Positions 43,618 through 52,350 of a DNA stretch of 64,000 bases are shown here, piece after piece. The notes under the pieces are model-generated. The model was not told where the DNA came from, ran no database searches, and saw only the letters and a program-made list of their open reading frames with translations. Position 1 is the stretch's first letter. Every line of letters starts with the position of its first letter. The translations under genes were made by a program, and so were the position numbers. The DNA is from Pseudomonas putida (GTDB lineage: Bacteria > Pseudomonadota > Gammaproteobacteria > Pseudomonadales > Pseudomonadaceae): contig NZ_CP066306.1 of the NCBI RefSeq assembly GCF_016406145.1, positions 2,418,001 through 2,482,000 of the forward strand, read 5' to 3'.

Positions 43618-45027
43618 ATGGACGCAACATCCACAACCACCACCGCGAACAGCGGGCATGAGAGCAAACTCAGTGCCTCGCTGAAGTCGCGCCACCTGAC
43701 GATGATGTCGATCGCCGGGGTTATCGGCGGCGCCTTGTTCGTCGGCTCCGGCAGCGTGATCCACAGCGCCGGCCCGGCTGCTGTCCTGGCCTACCTGGCA
43801 GGCGGCATCCTGGTGGTACTGATCATGCGCATGCTGGGTGAAATGGCGACTTCTTCGCCCGACACCGGTTCGTTTTCCACCTACGCCGACCGCGCCATCG
43901 GCCGTTGGGCCGGTTTCACCATCGGCTGGCTGTACTGGTGGTACTGGGTCATCCTCATGGCCTGGGAAGCTTATGTGGCGGGCAAGATCCTGCATGGTTT
44001 CTTCCCTGATGTGAGCGTCAACGTGTTCGTGCTGGCCACGACCCTGGTGCTGATCACCGTCAACTTCTTCAACGTCAAGCACTACGGCGAGTTCGAGTTC
44101 TGGTTCGCGTTGATCAAGGTGATCGCGATCGTCTGTTTCCTGATCGTGTGTACCGCTGCGGTGATGAACATTTGGCAGTTCGGTGAAGTGCGCGGCATCA
44201 CCCACCTGACCGCCGAAGGCTTCATGCCCAATGGCATCACCACGGTGATCGGTGCGTTGCTTGGTGTGATGTTCGCCTTCCTCGGTGCCGAAATCGTCAC
44301 CATCGCCGCGTCCGAAGCCAAGGACCCGGCCACTCAGATCGTCAAGGCCACCAACTCTGTGGTGTGGCGTGTATGCCTGTTCTATGTCGGCTCGATCTTC
44401 CTGATCGTCTGCCTGGTGCCGTGGAACGACCCGCACCTGGGCGTTTCCGGTTATGGCGCCTATCGCCGCACCTTGGAACTGCTGGGTGTGCCGTATGCCG
44501 AGCTGTTGATGAACTTCGTGGTGCTGACGTCGGTGAGCAGCTGCCTGATCTCGGGCCACTACACCGCTTCGCGCATGCTGTTCTCGCTGGCACAGCGTGG
44601 CGATGCGCCGTCGTTCTTCAAGACGACACGCGCCGGCACCGGCGTACCGGTGAACGCGATTATCGGTTCGTGCGCCGTGGCCGTGGTGTGCGCGCTGATC
44701 AACTTCAGCGAGACCCTGCGCCCGAAAGACGTGCTCGATACGCTGATGAACACCACCGGCATGATCGCTTTGCTGGTGTACCTGGTGATTGCCTTCTCGC
44801 AGCTGCGCATGCGCCGCAAGCTGATCGCCGAGGGCAAGGAAGTACGCCTGAAGATGTGGCTGTTCCCGTGGCTGACCTACCTGGTGATCGCCTTCATCGT
44901 CGCCGCACTGGTAACCATGGCCTTCATGCCTGACTACCAGATCCTGGTGATCTCCACCGGCATTGCTGCGGCCATCGTGGTGGCCATGGGTGTGGTGCAC
45001 CAGATGCGCAGCGCCCGCAAGCACTAA
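43618..45027 (+). CDS. APC-family amino acid permease (GABA permease-like)
   Basis: A 469-residue transporter with 12 helices. The first helix has the AAT/APC signature LTMMSIAGVIGGALFVGSGS; SPDTGSFSTYADRAIGRWAG, MFAFLGAEIVTIAASEAKDP and TSVSSCLISGHYTASRMLFS follow. It is similar to GabP-type permeases, which import GABA and related amines or amino acids. It is divergent from a MocR regulator, often seen with GABA or taurine use, but no catabolic enzyme is adjacent. Substrate is inferred. Confidence 0.87.
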   Translation: MDATSTTTTANSGHESKLSASLKSRHLTMMSIAGVIGGALFVGSGSVIHSAGPAAVLAYLAGGILVVLIMRMLGEMATSSPDTGSFSTYADRAIGRWAGFTIGWLYWWYWVILMAWEAYVAGKILHGFFPDVSVNVFVLATTLVLITVNFFNVKHYGEFEFWFALIKVIAIVCFLIVCTAAVMNIWQFGEVRGITHLTAEGFMPNGITTVIGALLGVMFAFLGAEIVTIAASEAKDPATQIVKATNSVVWRVCLFYVGSIFLIVCLVPWNDPHLGVSGYGAYRRTLELLGVPYAELLMNFVVLTSVSSCLISGHYTASRMLFSLAQRGDAPSFFKTTRAGTGVPVNAIIGSCAVAVVCALINFSETLRPKDVLDTLMNTTGMIALLVYLVIAFSQLRMRRKLIAEGKEVRLKMWLFPWLTYLVIAFIVAALVTMAFMPDYQILVISTGIAAAIVVAMGVVHQMRSARKH

Positions 45028-45030
45028 GCG

Positions 45031-45204
45031 CTAGTGGTTGTCCGAAGCGGCCGGCTCCCTCGTGGACCCGGCCGTTTCGCGTTGATGGGCAGGAGGTTTG
45101 TCCTCCGGCATGTGAAAGCGCCCGTTCATCCACGGTGAGCCGAGGAGGGCGGCGGCGGTGATCAGGGCCAGAAGGGCCAGGGCCAGGAATGTTTTCATAG
45201 GCAT
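45031..45204 (-). CDS. Small single-helix membrane protein (57 residues)
   Basis: ATG 45204 opens a frame ending at TAG 45033-45031: an N-terminal hydrophobic segment (MKTFLALALLALITAAALLG) followed by a polar Pro/Glu/Arg-rich tail. ATG 45210 is also in frame. No good ribosome-binding site is seen, and the 3' part coincides with an inverted repeat that may be the permease terminator. The N terminus nevertheless looks like a true membrane anchor or signal. Confidence 0.4.
   Translation of the reverse strand: MPMKTFLALALLALITAAALLGSPWMNGRFHMPEDKPPAHQRETAGSTREPAASDNH
45043..45079. terminator. Hairpin downstream of the amino acid permease
   Basis: CGAAGCGGCCGG (45043-45054) pairs with CCGGCCGTTTCG (45068-45079) with one G-T wobble over a 13-base loop, 16 bases after the permease stop. 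It lies inside the small ORF on the other strand. No T-run. Confidence 0.5.
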
Positions 45205-45313
45205 GCGCATAAGGGGACTGACTTCGAGGATGAGCTAACAGTTCCCGCGACAGGGCCCGTACAGGCGACAGATGGCTTATGCTGAGCACATTGCCCGCCC
45301 TAAGGAGCCCCTC

Positions 45314-46090
45314 ATGGCTTGGTCCGCCACCCAGTATTCCCTGTTCGAAGACGAACGCACCCGTGCGGTGCGCGACCTGCTTGCCGCGGTGCCTCCACGC
45401 CCGGTGCGCCACGCTACCGACCTGGGTTGCGGCCCTGGTAATTCCACCGAAATACTGCTGCAGCGCCACCCCGATGCCCAGGTGACTGCCCTGGACAGCG
45501 ATCCGGACATGATCGACAAGGCGCGTGCACGCCAGCGCCTGCGCATCCCCAGGGTGCGTTGCGAAATTGCCGATATCGCCCACTGGACCGCCCCCGAACC
45601 ACAGGACCTGATCCTGGCCAACGCTTCGCTGCAATGGGTGCCCGACCACGGTTCGCTCTACCCGCACCTGGTGCGCCAGCTGAGTGAAGGTGCAAGCCTG
45701 GCCGTGCAAACCCCGGACAACCTCGACGAGCCGGCCCACCGCCAGTTGCGCGAGATCGCCGGCCGCGGCCCCTGGGCTGAAAAATTCGCCGACCTGAGCT
45801 TGCCGCCCCGGCATAACGCGGCGTTCTACTACGACCTGCTCAGCCCGCTGTGTACGCGGGTGGATGTGTGGCGCACGACCTACCATCACCCGTTGCCCGG
45901 TGGCGCCGAGGCCGTGGTGGAGTGGTTCAAGGGGTCGGCCCTGCGGCCTTATCTGGCCAGGCTGGACGAGCAGGAGCAGGCGAGCTTCCTGCAGATGTAC
46001 CTGCAGGCCATGCAGCACGACTATCCGGCTGCCACCGACGGCAAGGTGCTACTGCCGTTCCCGCGGCTGTTTGTGATTGCTACGCGGTAG
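45314..46090 (+). CDS. tam: Trans-aconitate 2-methyltransferase
   Basis: A 258-residue SAM-dependent methyltransferase. Motif I DLGCGPGNSTEILLQRHPDA, the acidic loop LDSDPDMIDKARAR and DLILANASLQWVPDHGSLYP are those of Tam, which methylates trans-aconitate, an inhibitor of aconitase. C-terminal motifs (RTTYHHPLPGGAEAVVEWFK, FPRLFVIATR) also fit. AAGGAG lies 7 bases before ATG 45314. Its end overlaps the DUF2784 gene by 11 bases in convergent orientation. Confidence 0.92.
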   Translation: MAWSATQYSLFEDERTRAVRDLLAAVPPRPVRHATDLGCGPGNSTEILLQRHPDAQVTALDSDPDMIDKARARQRLRIPRVRCEIADIAHWTAPEPQDLILANASLQWVPDHGSLYPHLVRQLSEGASLAVQTPDNLDEPAHRQLREIAGRGPWAEKFADLSLPPRHNAAFYYDLLSPLCTRVDVWRTTYHHPLPGGAEAVVEWFKGSALRPYLARLDEQEQASFLQMYLQAMQHDYPAATDGKVLLPFPRLFVIATR

Positions 46091-46454
46091 GTGATTGGCG
46101 CCAGCGCCAGATCACGTAGCCATAGATCACGAGGTTGACCAGCAGCACGACGCCGCCTAGCAGCCACTGGATCTGCGGCGTCAACCCGGCGGGGTAGATC
46201 AGCGGCCAGATGTAGTGCTCGACGAAGCCGCCGTGGTAGCCGGCACCACCTGCGGCGAAGCGCATGCGGTTCTCCCAGCCGGTCAGCGGGCATTCCAGGT
46301 GCAGCCCCTCAACCGCCAGGCCCCAGGCCAGGGCGGGCAGGTGGATAAACAGGGCTGGGCGCCATCTGAGCACCAGCAGGCCACCGAACAGCACCAGCAG
46401 GATGAAGGCCAGATGGAGCAGGACCAGGGTGTCGGCGGCTAGACGGAAAAACAT
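46080..46454 (-). CDS. DUF2784 membrane protein
   Basis: A 124-residue protein with three to four helices and the DUF2784 pattern: LAADTLVLLHLAFILLVLFG, LECPLTGWENRMRFAAGGAG, YHGGFVEHYIWPLIYP. The function is unknown. ATG 46454 (MFFRLAAD) is chosen because the family starts there; the frame is open to 46499. Confidence 0.88.
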   Translation of the reverse strand: MFFRLAADTLVLLHLAFILLVLFGGLLVLRWRPALFIHLPALAWGLAVEGLHLECPLTGWENRMRFAAGGAGYHGGFVEHYIWPLIYPAGLTPQIQWLLGGVVLLVNLVIYGYVIWRWRQSPTA

Positions 46455-46516
46455 GAGGTGCACATTTAGAGAGGAATGTATACCCAGCATAGTTATCAAG
46501 GCTCAGCGCAAAACCA

Positions 46517-46545
46517 GTGGGAGCCGGCTTGCCGGCGATAGGGCC
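46517..46545. repeat. REP element
   Basis: GTGGGAGCCGGCTTGCCGGC followed by GATAGGGCC. The inner GCCGGCTTGCCGGC is a small hairpin. It is a single copy in the 101-base gap between the DUF2784 start and the LysR stop. Confidence 0.85.
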
Positions 46546-46555
46546 CGGATGGCCG

Positions 46556-47425
46556 CTACAAGCTTTCCTGCACCACCTGCAGGAACGTCGCGACCACCCG
46601 CCGCGTACGCTGCTCGCTCAAACACACCAGTGTCTCGGTGAGGTGCCGCTGGCAATCGACAATGGGCAGCGCACACACCCGCGCATCGGCGCCGAACTCG
46701 GCGGCCGACACTACCCCCACGCCAATCCCCACCACCACCGCCTCGCGTGCTGCCTCCCGGCCCTCAACCTGAATAGCGGGACGGATCCGCAGGCCGGCGC
46801 GCTGCATTTCTTCCTCCAGCGTCTGCCGGGTCACCGAGCCGGGCTCGCGTAGCACCAGCGGCGTGTCGTCCAGGTCCGCCAGGCTGATCGAGCCACGGCT
46901 GGCCCATGGGTGGTTGTGCGACACGAACGCCACCATCGGGTCGCGGCGCAGCGGCACGCAGTGCAGTCGCTCATCGTCGACATCGCGCCCTAGCAGTGCC
47001 AGGTCGGCCTGGTAGCTGAACAGGCGGGCCAGGGATTCATCGGTGTTGCCGGTCTCGACCTTGACCTGGATGCCCGGGTAGCGCTGGCAGAAGCGTGCGA
47101 TCTGCGGCAGCACATGCACTGGCGCATCCACCGCCAGCACCAGGCTGCCGGTGTGCAGGGCGCGGGAGTCCTGCAGCAGTTCGTGGGCTTCGGCCTCACA
47201 GGCGAACAGGCGCTTGCTGATGCCCAGCAGGCGTTCGCCCAGGTCGGTCAACTGCACCGAACGCTTGTTGCGGTGGAACAGCAAAACCCCGAAGCGCTCT
47301 TCGAGCTTGCGCACTTGGTCGGACACGGCCGGCTGGGTCAAAAACAGCTTTTCTGCTGCCCGGGTGAAGCTGCCGTGCACGGCCACTGCGTGGAAAGCCC
47401 TGAGTTGAGCGTGGGACACCGACAT
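46556..47425 (-). CDS. LysR-family regulator of the divergent transporter/oxidase genes
   Basis: A 289-residue LysR protein. The helix-turn-helix is at the N terminus (LRAFHAVAVHGSFTRAAEKL, FLTQPAVSDQVRKLEERFGV) and the effector domain follows (GSLVLAVDAPVHVLPQIARF). It is divergent from the organophosphate-type transporter across 240 bases containing a GATAAAT-N7-ATTTATC palindrome, so control of that pair is very likely. Similar LysR genes sit by phosphonate genes in other pseudomonads, which is only suggestive. Confidence 0.9.
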   Translation of the reverse strand: MSVSHAQLRAFHAVAVHGSFTRAAEKLFLTQPAVSDQVRKLEERFGVLLFHRNKRSVQLTDLGERLLGISKRLFACEAEAHELLQDSRALHTGSLVLAVDAPVHVLPQIARFCQRYPGIQVKVETGNTDESLARLFSYQADLALLGRDVDDERLHCVPLRRDPMVAFVSHNHPWASRGSISLADLDDTPLVLREPGSVTRQTLEEEMQRAGLRIRPAIQVEGREAAREAVVVGIGVGVVSAAEFGADARVCALPIVDCQRHLTETLVCLSEQRTRRVVATFLQVVQESL

Positions 47426-47464
47426 GTCGACTCCAGTAACAAGCTGAGCTTATGTGTGAAATAC

Positions 47465-47485
47465 GATAAATCGATTTTATTTATC
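47465..47485. promoter_or_regulatory. LysR-type palindrome GATAAAT-N7-ATTTATC
   Basis: GATAAAT (47465-47471) and ATTTATC (47479-47485) are exact reverse complements 7 bases apart, 40 bases upstream of the LysR start. The AT-rich symmetry with a T-N11-A core is what LysR proteins bind when they repress their own gene and activate the divergent one. Confidence 0.6.
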
Positions 47486-47665
47486 AGTCACCAGCTGTTT
47501 CCATACTGACCAACCCAGCGCTGCCACAAGCGGCCGCCGGGCATGGCGCGCACCCCTGCGCCATCTGACCAGATGACGAGCCACGTCATGCAGTGCGCAA
47601 CACAAAAACAAGACAGGCGTTTATTCACATTCTGCCGGCACACTTGAGCAAGAGGTCAGACGCAC

Positions 47666-48982
47666 ATGAATCATTCCCTAGCCGCGTTGAAACGCTGGCG
47701 CATCCAGATTTTCGCTATCACCTGGCTGGCCTACGCCGCCTTCTACTTCACCCGCAAGGCCTTCTCGGTGGCCAAGCTCGGCATTGGTGAAGACCCGACT
47801 TTCATGCTCGACAAGGCCTCCATGGCCAACCTCGACGCCATCTACCTGGCCGCCTATGCCGTGGGCCAGTTCACCTGGGGCATGCTTGCCGACCGCTTCG
47901 GCCCGCGTGTGGTGGTGCTCGGTGGCTTGTTGATCTCGGCGGCAGCAGCAGTGGTGATGGGCAGTTACGCGACCTTCCCGATCTTCGCCACCTGCATGCT
48001 GATCCAGGGCCTGGCGCAGTCCACCGGCTGGGCCGGGCTGTGCAAGAACATCGGCAGCTTCTTCCCCGCCGTGCAGCGCGGCCGGGTACTGGGGTTGTGG
48101 AGCTCGTGCTATGCATTTGGCGGCCTGGTCGCCTCGCCGTTCGCCGGCTGGTGGGCCTATACCCTGATCGGCACCTGGCAGGCGGCATTCTTCTCCACTG
48201 CCGCGGTGGTGGCGGCGGTGGCGGTGTTGTTCTTCTTCCTGCAGCGCAACAAACCCGAGGATGTGGGCTTGCCGGCGGTCGAGCCCGAGCCGCAGAGCAT
48301 GGCCCCGGCCGGCAGCCTGTGCAGTGTGTGGGCGCCGCTGCGCGAGATCCTGCGCAACCGCACGGTACTGACCTTGGGCCTGGCGTACTTTCTTCTAAAA
48401 CCGGCGCGCTACGCGATCTTGCTATGGGGGCCGGTAATCGTCTTCGAGCAGATGCCCTCGGTCGGCAAGGTAGGTGCTGCGATCATCCCCACGGCCTTTG
48501 AACTGGCCGGGCTGCTGGGCCCGATCATCATCGGCCTGGCCTCGGACAAGCTGTTTGGCGCCCGGCGCATGCCGGCCTGTGTGATCAGCCTGGTGCTGCT
48601 GACCGTGGCCCTGGCGGCGTTCATGGCAGCCATGCACAGCGGCAGCATCGTCATGGTGGTTGGCCTGCTGTTCTTCATGGGCCTGACCCTGTACGGGCCA
48701 GACTCGATGATCAGCGGCGCGGCGGCCATCGACTTCGGCACCGCCAAGGCCGGTGCCACGGCAGCGGGTTTCGTCAATGGCTGCGGTTCGGTGGGCGCGG
48801 TGCTCGGCGGCCTGCTGCCCGGCTACTTCGACAGCGTCACGGTGTTCATCGTGTTCGCCGGTTGCGCACTGTTCTCGGCCCTGGTGCTGCTGCCCCACTG
48901 GAACAGCCGCCCGGCCAGCGCAGCCCAGGCCAATGATGTGGCGCCCAACACCAGCATGGCGATCAAGCCACTGCGTACCTAA
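47666..48982 (+). CDS. MFS organophosphate-type (OPA family) transporter
   Basis: A 438-residue protein with 12 helices. The OPA-family pattern (GlpT/UhpT/PgtP relatives) is visible: LAYAAFYFTRKAFSVAKLGI, YAVGQFTWGMLADRFGPRVV, LIQGLAQSTGWAGLCKNIGS and FMGLTLYGPDSMISGAAAID. OPA carriers exchange phosphate for organic phosphates, or take up related anions such as phosphonates. It lies 14 bases upstream of the FAD oxidoreductase gene. Confidence 0.87.
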   Translation: MNHSLAALKRWRIQIFAITWLAYAAFYFTRKAFSVAKLGIGEDPTFMLDKASMANLDAIYLAAYAVGQFTWGMLADRFGPRVVVLGGLLISAAAAVVMGSYATFPIFATCMLIQGLAQSTGWAGLCKNIGSFFPAVQRGRVLGLWSSCYAFGGLVASPFAGWWAYTLIGTWQAAFFSTAAVVAAVAVLFFFLQRNKPEDVGLPAVEPEPQSMAPAGSLCSVWAPLREILRNRTVLTLGLAYFLLKPARYAILLWGPVIVFEQMPSVGKVGAAIIPTAFELAGLLGPIIIGLASDKLFGARRMPACVISLVLLTVALAAFMAAMHSGSIVMVVGLLFFMGLTLYGPDSMISGAAAIDFGTAKAGATAAGFVNGCGSVGAVLGGLLPGYFDSVTVFIVFAGCALFSALVLLPHWNSRPASAAQANDVAPNTSMAIKPLRT

Positions 48983-48996
48983 AGGAAAGCGAGCGA

Positions 48997-50388
48997 ATGA
49001 GACCCTTCTGGCTGCAACAGGCCCTGGATCGTGAACAGGACGCGGTATGCCCGCCACTGCAAGGCGATGCCCGCTGCGACGTGTGCATCGTCGGCGGCGG
49101 CTACACGGGCCTCTGGACCGCGCTGATGCTCAAGGAGGCGGTGCCGGCGCTGGACGTGCTGCTGATCGAGGCTGACATCTGCGGTGCGGGCGCCAGTGGG
49201 CGCAACGGTGGTTGCGCGCTGTCCTGGTCGGCCAAGTACTTCACCCTCGAGCGGCTGTTCGGGGTGGCCGAAGCGGTGCGCCTGGTAAGCGAGTCAGAGC
49301 GCAGCATCGGTGCCATTGGCGCGTTTTGCGCGGCCAATGGCATCGATTGCGACTACCGCCTGGACGGCACACTGTACACCGCTACCAACCAGGCCCAGGT
49401 GGGTGCAACCGATGCGGTGATCGCTGCGCTGGAGCACAAGGGGATCAATTCATTCGAGCGTTTGCCGCTGGACGAGGTACAGCGCCTGGCCGGTTCGGCG
49501 CGGCACCTGGAGGGCTGGTTTTCGCCGGCCGCCGCCACCGTCCAGCCTGGCCGGTTGGTGCGCGGCCTGCGGCGCGTGGCGTTGCAGCGCGGCGTGCGAA
49601 TTCACGAAGGCACGGCCATGACCGGCCTGGAGCACGGCGCCCCGGCGCAGGTGCGCACGGCCCACGGCACGGTGCGTGCCGACCGCGTGGTGCTCGGCCT
49701 CAATGCCTGGATGGCACGCGCTTTCCCGCAGTTCGAACGCAGCGTGGCTATCGTTTCCAGTGACATGGTGATCACCGAGCCGTGCCCCGAGTTGCTGCAC
49801 GAGATCGGCCTGAACAACGGCATCAGCGTGCTGGACTCACGGATCTTCGTGCATTACTACCACAACACCTCCGATGGCCGGCTGATGCTTGGCAAGGGTG
49901 GCAACACCTTCGCCTATGGCGGGCGCATGCTGCCGGTATTCGATCAACCTTCGCCGTACCGGCCGCTGCTGCGTGAGAGCCTGGCCGATTTCTTCCCTGC
50001 CTTGGCCCAGGTGCCCCTGGCGGCCAGCTGGAACGGCCCCTCGGACCGCTCGGTGACCGGGCTGCCGTTCTTCGGGCGGTTGGACGGGCAGGGCAACGTG
50101 TTCTATGGCTTCGGATATTCTGGCAGCGGGGTAGGGCCGTGCCACATGGGCGGGCAGATCCTCTCGTCGCTGGCGCTGGGGCTGGACAACCCCTGGACCC
50201 GCTCGCCACTGGTCAAGGGCCCGTTGGGGCTGTTCCCGCCGGAGCCGATCCGTTACCTGGGGTCGCTGATGGTACGCAATGCAATCCGGCGTAAGGAGCG
50301 CGCCGAAGACAGGGGGCTGCGGCCACGCCATCTGGACGTGCGGCTGGCCCGGTTCGCGGCGGCGGCGGGCAAGGCTGACAAAGCGTGA
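48997..50388 (+). CDS. FAD-dependent amine oxidoreductase (DAO family)
   Basis: A 463-residue flavoenzyme. The N-terminal dinucleotide motif CDVCIVGGGYTGLWTALMLK, the ADICGAGASGRNGGCALSWS loop and a late FAD motif (NVFYGFGYSGSGVGPCHMGG) place it in the DAO family with GlyOx- and glycine/sarcosine-type oxidases. Enzymes of this subgroup oxidise a primary or secondary amine to an aldehyde. With the OPA-type importer next to it, the substrate could be an aminophosphonate or amino-organophosphate; relatives acting on N-methyl-2-aminoethylphosphonate are known (Pbf-type). That assignment is an inference. Confidence 0.85.
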   Translation: MRPFWLQQALDREQDAVCPPLQGDARCDVCIVGGGYTGLWTALMLKEAVPALDVLLIEADICGAGASGRNGGCALSWSAKYFTLERLFGVAEAVRLVSESERSIGAIGAFCAANGIDCDYRLDGTLYTATNQAQVGATDAVIAALEHKGINSFERLPLDEVQRLAGSARHLEGWFSPAAATVQPGRLVRGLRRVALQRGVRIHEGTAMTGLEHGAPAQVRTAHGTVRADRVVLGLNAWMARAFPQFERSVAIVSSDMVITEPCPELLHEIGLNNGISVLDSRIFVHYYHNTSDGRLMLGKGGNTFAYGGRMLPVFDQPSPYRPLLRESLADFFPALAQVPLAASWNGPSDRSVTGLPFFGRLDGQGNVFYGFGYSGSGVGPCHMGGQILSSLALGLDNPWTRSPLVKGPLGLFPPEPIRYLGSLMVRNAIRRKERAEDRGLRPRHLDVRLARFAAAAGKADKA

Positions 50389-50394
50389 GATTTC

Positions 50395-50424
50395 TTGTCG
50401 AACACTGGCCCGAGGGCGTATAAA
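50395..50424 (+). promoter_or_regulatory. Sigma-70-like promoter of the YebC-family gene
   Basis: TTGTCG (50395-50400) and TATAAA (50419-50424) are 18 bases apart, 59 bases before the ATG of the YebC-type gene and just after the oxidoreductase stop. Confidence 0.45.
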
Positions 50425-50483
50425 CTGCTCCCACTTTTTGGCCGGTCGCTTCCTGAACCGGCCGCTGAAACAAGAGAGTCGAC

Positions 50484-51194
50484 ATGGGCGCACAGTGGAA
50501 AGCCAAGCATAGAGAAACAGCTGCCAATGCCAAGGGCAAGATCATGGGCAAGCTGTCCAAGGAAATCCAGATCGCGGCCAGGTCGGGCGCCGATCCCGAC
50601 ATGAACCCACGCCTGCGCCTGGCCATCGTGCAAGCCAAGAAGGCTTCCATGACCCGCGAGACCCTGGACCGGGCAATCCGTAAGGGCGCGGGCCTGGACG
50701 GTGATGCCGTGCAGTACCAGGCGGTGACTTACGAAGGTTTCGCGCCGCACCAGGTGCCACTGATCGTCGAGTGCCTGACCGACAACGTCAACCGCACCGT
50801 CGCGCAGATTCGCGTGCTGTTCCGCAAGGGTCAGCTGGGTGCCAGTGGTTCGGTGGCCTGGGACTTCAACCATGTGGGCCTGATCGAAGCCATGCCCGAC
50901 GGCGATGCCGACCCTGAAATGGCCGCCATCGAAGCCGGAGCCCAGGACTTTGAAGACGGTGAAGAAGAGGGCTCGACCCTGTTCATCACTGACACCACCG
51001 ACCTGGATGCAGTGCAGAAAGCCCTGCCCGAGCACGGTTTCACCGTTTCCTCGGCCAAGATCGGCTACACCCCGAAGAACCCGGTGAGCGCTGCCAGCCT
51101 CAGTGCCGAGGCACTGGCTGAAGTCGAGGCGTTCCTCGAAGCGATCGACGAGAATGATGACGTACAGAACGTCTACGTTGGCCTGACCGAGTAA
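50484..51194 (+). CDS. YebC/PmpR-family protein
   Basis: A 236-residue protein of the YebC/PmpR (TACO1) family with the typical start [20 protein letters not shown] and [59 protein letters not shown], and [20 protein letters not shown]. Members regulate transcription (PmpR) or help ribosomes through proline-rich stretches. It does not adjoin ruvC, so it is probably the second (YeeN-like) paralogue of the genome. Confidence 0.9.
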   Translation: MGAQWKAKHRETAANAKGKIMGKLSKEIQIAARSGADPDMNPRLRLAIVQAKKASMTRETLDRAIRKGAGLDGDAVQYQAVTYEGFAPHQVPLIVECLTDNVNRTVAQIRVLFRKGQLGASGSVAWDFNHVGLIEAMPDGDADPEMAAIEAGAQDFEDGEEEGSTLFITDTTDLDAVQKALPEHGFTVSSAKIGYTPKNPVSAASLSAEALAEVEAFLEAIDENDDVQNVYVGLTE

Positions 51195-51200
51195 AAGCCG

Positions 51201-51217
51201 GGGCCGCTTTGCGGCCC
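51201..51217 (+). terminator. Short GC hairpin after the YebC-family gene
   Basis: GGGCCGC (51201-51207) pairs with GCGGCCC (51211-51217) over a TTT loop, 6 bases after the stop. No T-run; probably a transcript end. Confidence 0.5.
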
Positions 51218-51308
51218 AATCGCCGGCAAGCCGGCTCCCACACGTACACTGCAGCGCCATGGCTCTGTGAGGTACTTGTGAGGGCCGGCTTGCCGGCGAT
51301 TGGGCCTG
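51217..51308. repeat. Inverted REP pair
   Basis: REP elements in opposite orientation: CAATCGCCGGCAAGCCGGCT (with CCCAC following, 51217-51242) and AGGGCCGGCTTGCCGGCGAT (with TGGGCC following, 51281-51306), separated by about 38 bases. They lie between the YebC-family gene and a LysR gene. Confidence 0.85.
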
Positions 51309-51330
51309 TGTCCAGCCTGGGGAAGCCTGT

Positions 51331-52275
51331 ATGAACCCAACCTTCGCCTCCCTCAGCCTCGCCCACCTGCGCACCCTCGACTGCCTCCTGCAGCTGAAAA
51401 ACCTCAGCCACGCCGCCGAGCGCCTTGGCGTCAGCCAGTCGGCGTTGAGCCGCCAGCTGGCACACCTGCGTGAAGCCTTCGACGACCCATTGCTGGTGCG
51501 CCAGGGCCGTGGCTACGTGCTCAGCGAATACGGCCAAGCCTTGGTCGAGCCGCTGCGCCAGGTGCTTGAAGAACTCCAGGCTCTGCGCCAGCCCGCCGCG
51601 TTCGATCCGGCCCGTTGCGAACGGCGCTTCTGCCTGGCCGCGTCCGACTATGTTGCAGAGCACATGCTGCCGCTGCTGGTGGCGGCGCTGGAGCAGGAAG
51701 CACCGGGTGTAAGCATCGACTACCGCACCTGGCAGGCCGGGCAATACGCTTTGCTCGCCAGCGGCGAGATCGACCTTGCGACCACGCTGTTCGACGAGTC
51801 GCCGGCCAACCTGCACGGTCGCCTGCTTGGCGAGGACCGTGCGGTGTGCCTGATGCGCCGGGACCATCCGCTGACGGCCTGCGAAGTGCTGAGCCAGGAC
51901 GACTACCTGGCCTTCAAGCACGTGCGCATCTCTGGTGGTGGCGACAAGGACAGCTTCATTGACCGCCACCTGCGCACCCAAGGTCTGCAGCGGCGCATCA
52001 GCCTGGAGGTGCCGTTCTTTTCGGCCACCGTGCAGGTCGTTGGCAACAGCCAGGCGCTGGCGACGGTGCCCGAGCATATTGCCCGCCAACTGTGCCGGCT
52101 GCATGGCCTGGCCTGGCGGCCGCTGGGGTTTGTGGAGCATACCCAGCGCTACTGGGTGGTGTGGCACCAGCGCCTGCAGGCGTCGGCCGAGCACCGCTGG
52201 TTGCGCAACCGGGTCTTCGAGCTGTGGCGCCAATCACAGTTCGGCGTGCAGGGTGGGCATGCGGCTTTGCCATAG
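51331..52275 (+). CDS. LysR-family regulator next to DOPA decarboxylase
   Basis: A 314-residue LysR protein of the NodD/LinR-like kind. The helix-turn-helix reads LRTLDCLLQLKNLSHAAERL, GVSQSALSRQLAHLREAF. The effector domain contains CLAASDYVAEHMLPLLVAAL. It precedes the ddc gene on the same strand, 201 bases away with REP elements between. In P. putida KT2440 a LysR gene in this position is reported to control the decarboxylase, which I recall but cannot check here. Confidence 0.88.
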   Translation: MNPTFASLSLAHLRTLDCLLQLKNLSHAAERLGVSQSALSRQLAHLREAFDDPLLVRQGRGYVLSEYGQALVEPLRQVLEELQALRQPAAFDPARCERRFCLAASDYVAEHMLPLLVAALEQEAPGVSIDYRTWQAGQYALLASGEIDLATTLFDESPANLHGRLLGEDRAVCLMRRDHPLTACEVLSQDDYLAFKHVRISGGGDKDSFIDRHLRTQGLQRRISLEVPFFSATVQVVGNSQALATVPEHIARQLCRLHGLAWRPLGFVEHTQRYWVVWHQRLQASAEHRWLRNRVFELWRQSQFGVQGGHAALP

Positions 52276-52350
52276 CAGGTATGCGCCAAGCGGGGTTATT
52301 GGTGTGGCGGCAGGCGCCTAGACTGGGGCCCTTGTGCTGTTGGTGATGCC

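Noticed and set aside
43414..45024. A 536-codon open frame on the minus strand across the amino acid permease
   Set aside because: It is antisense to an excellent permease gene; the translation is His/Gln/Asp-rich with no domain, as expected for the complement of a GC-rich gene.
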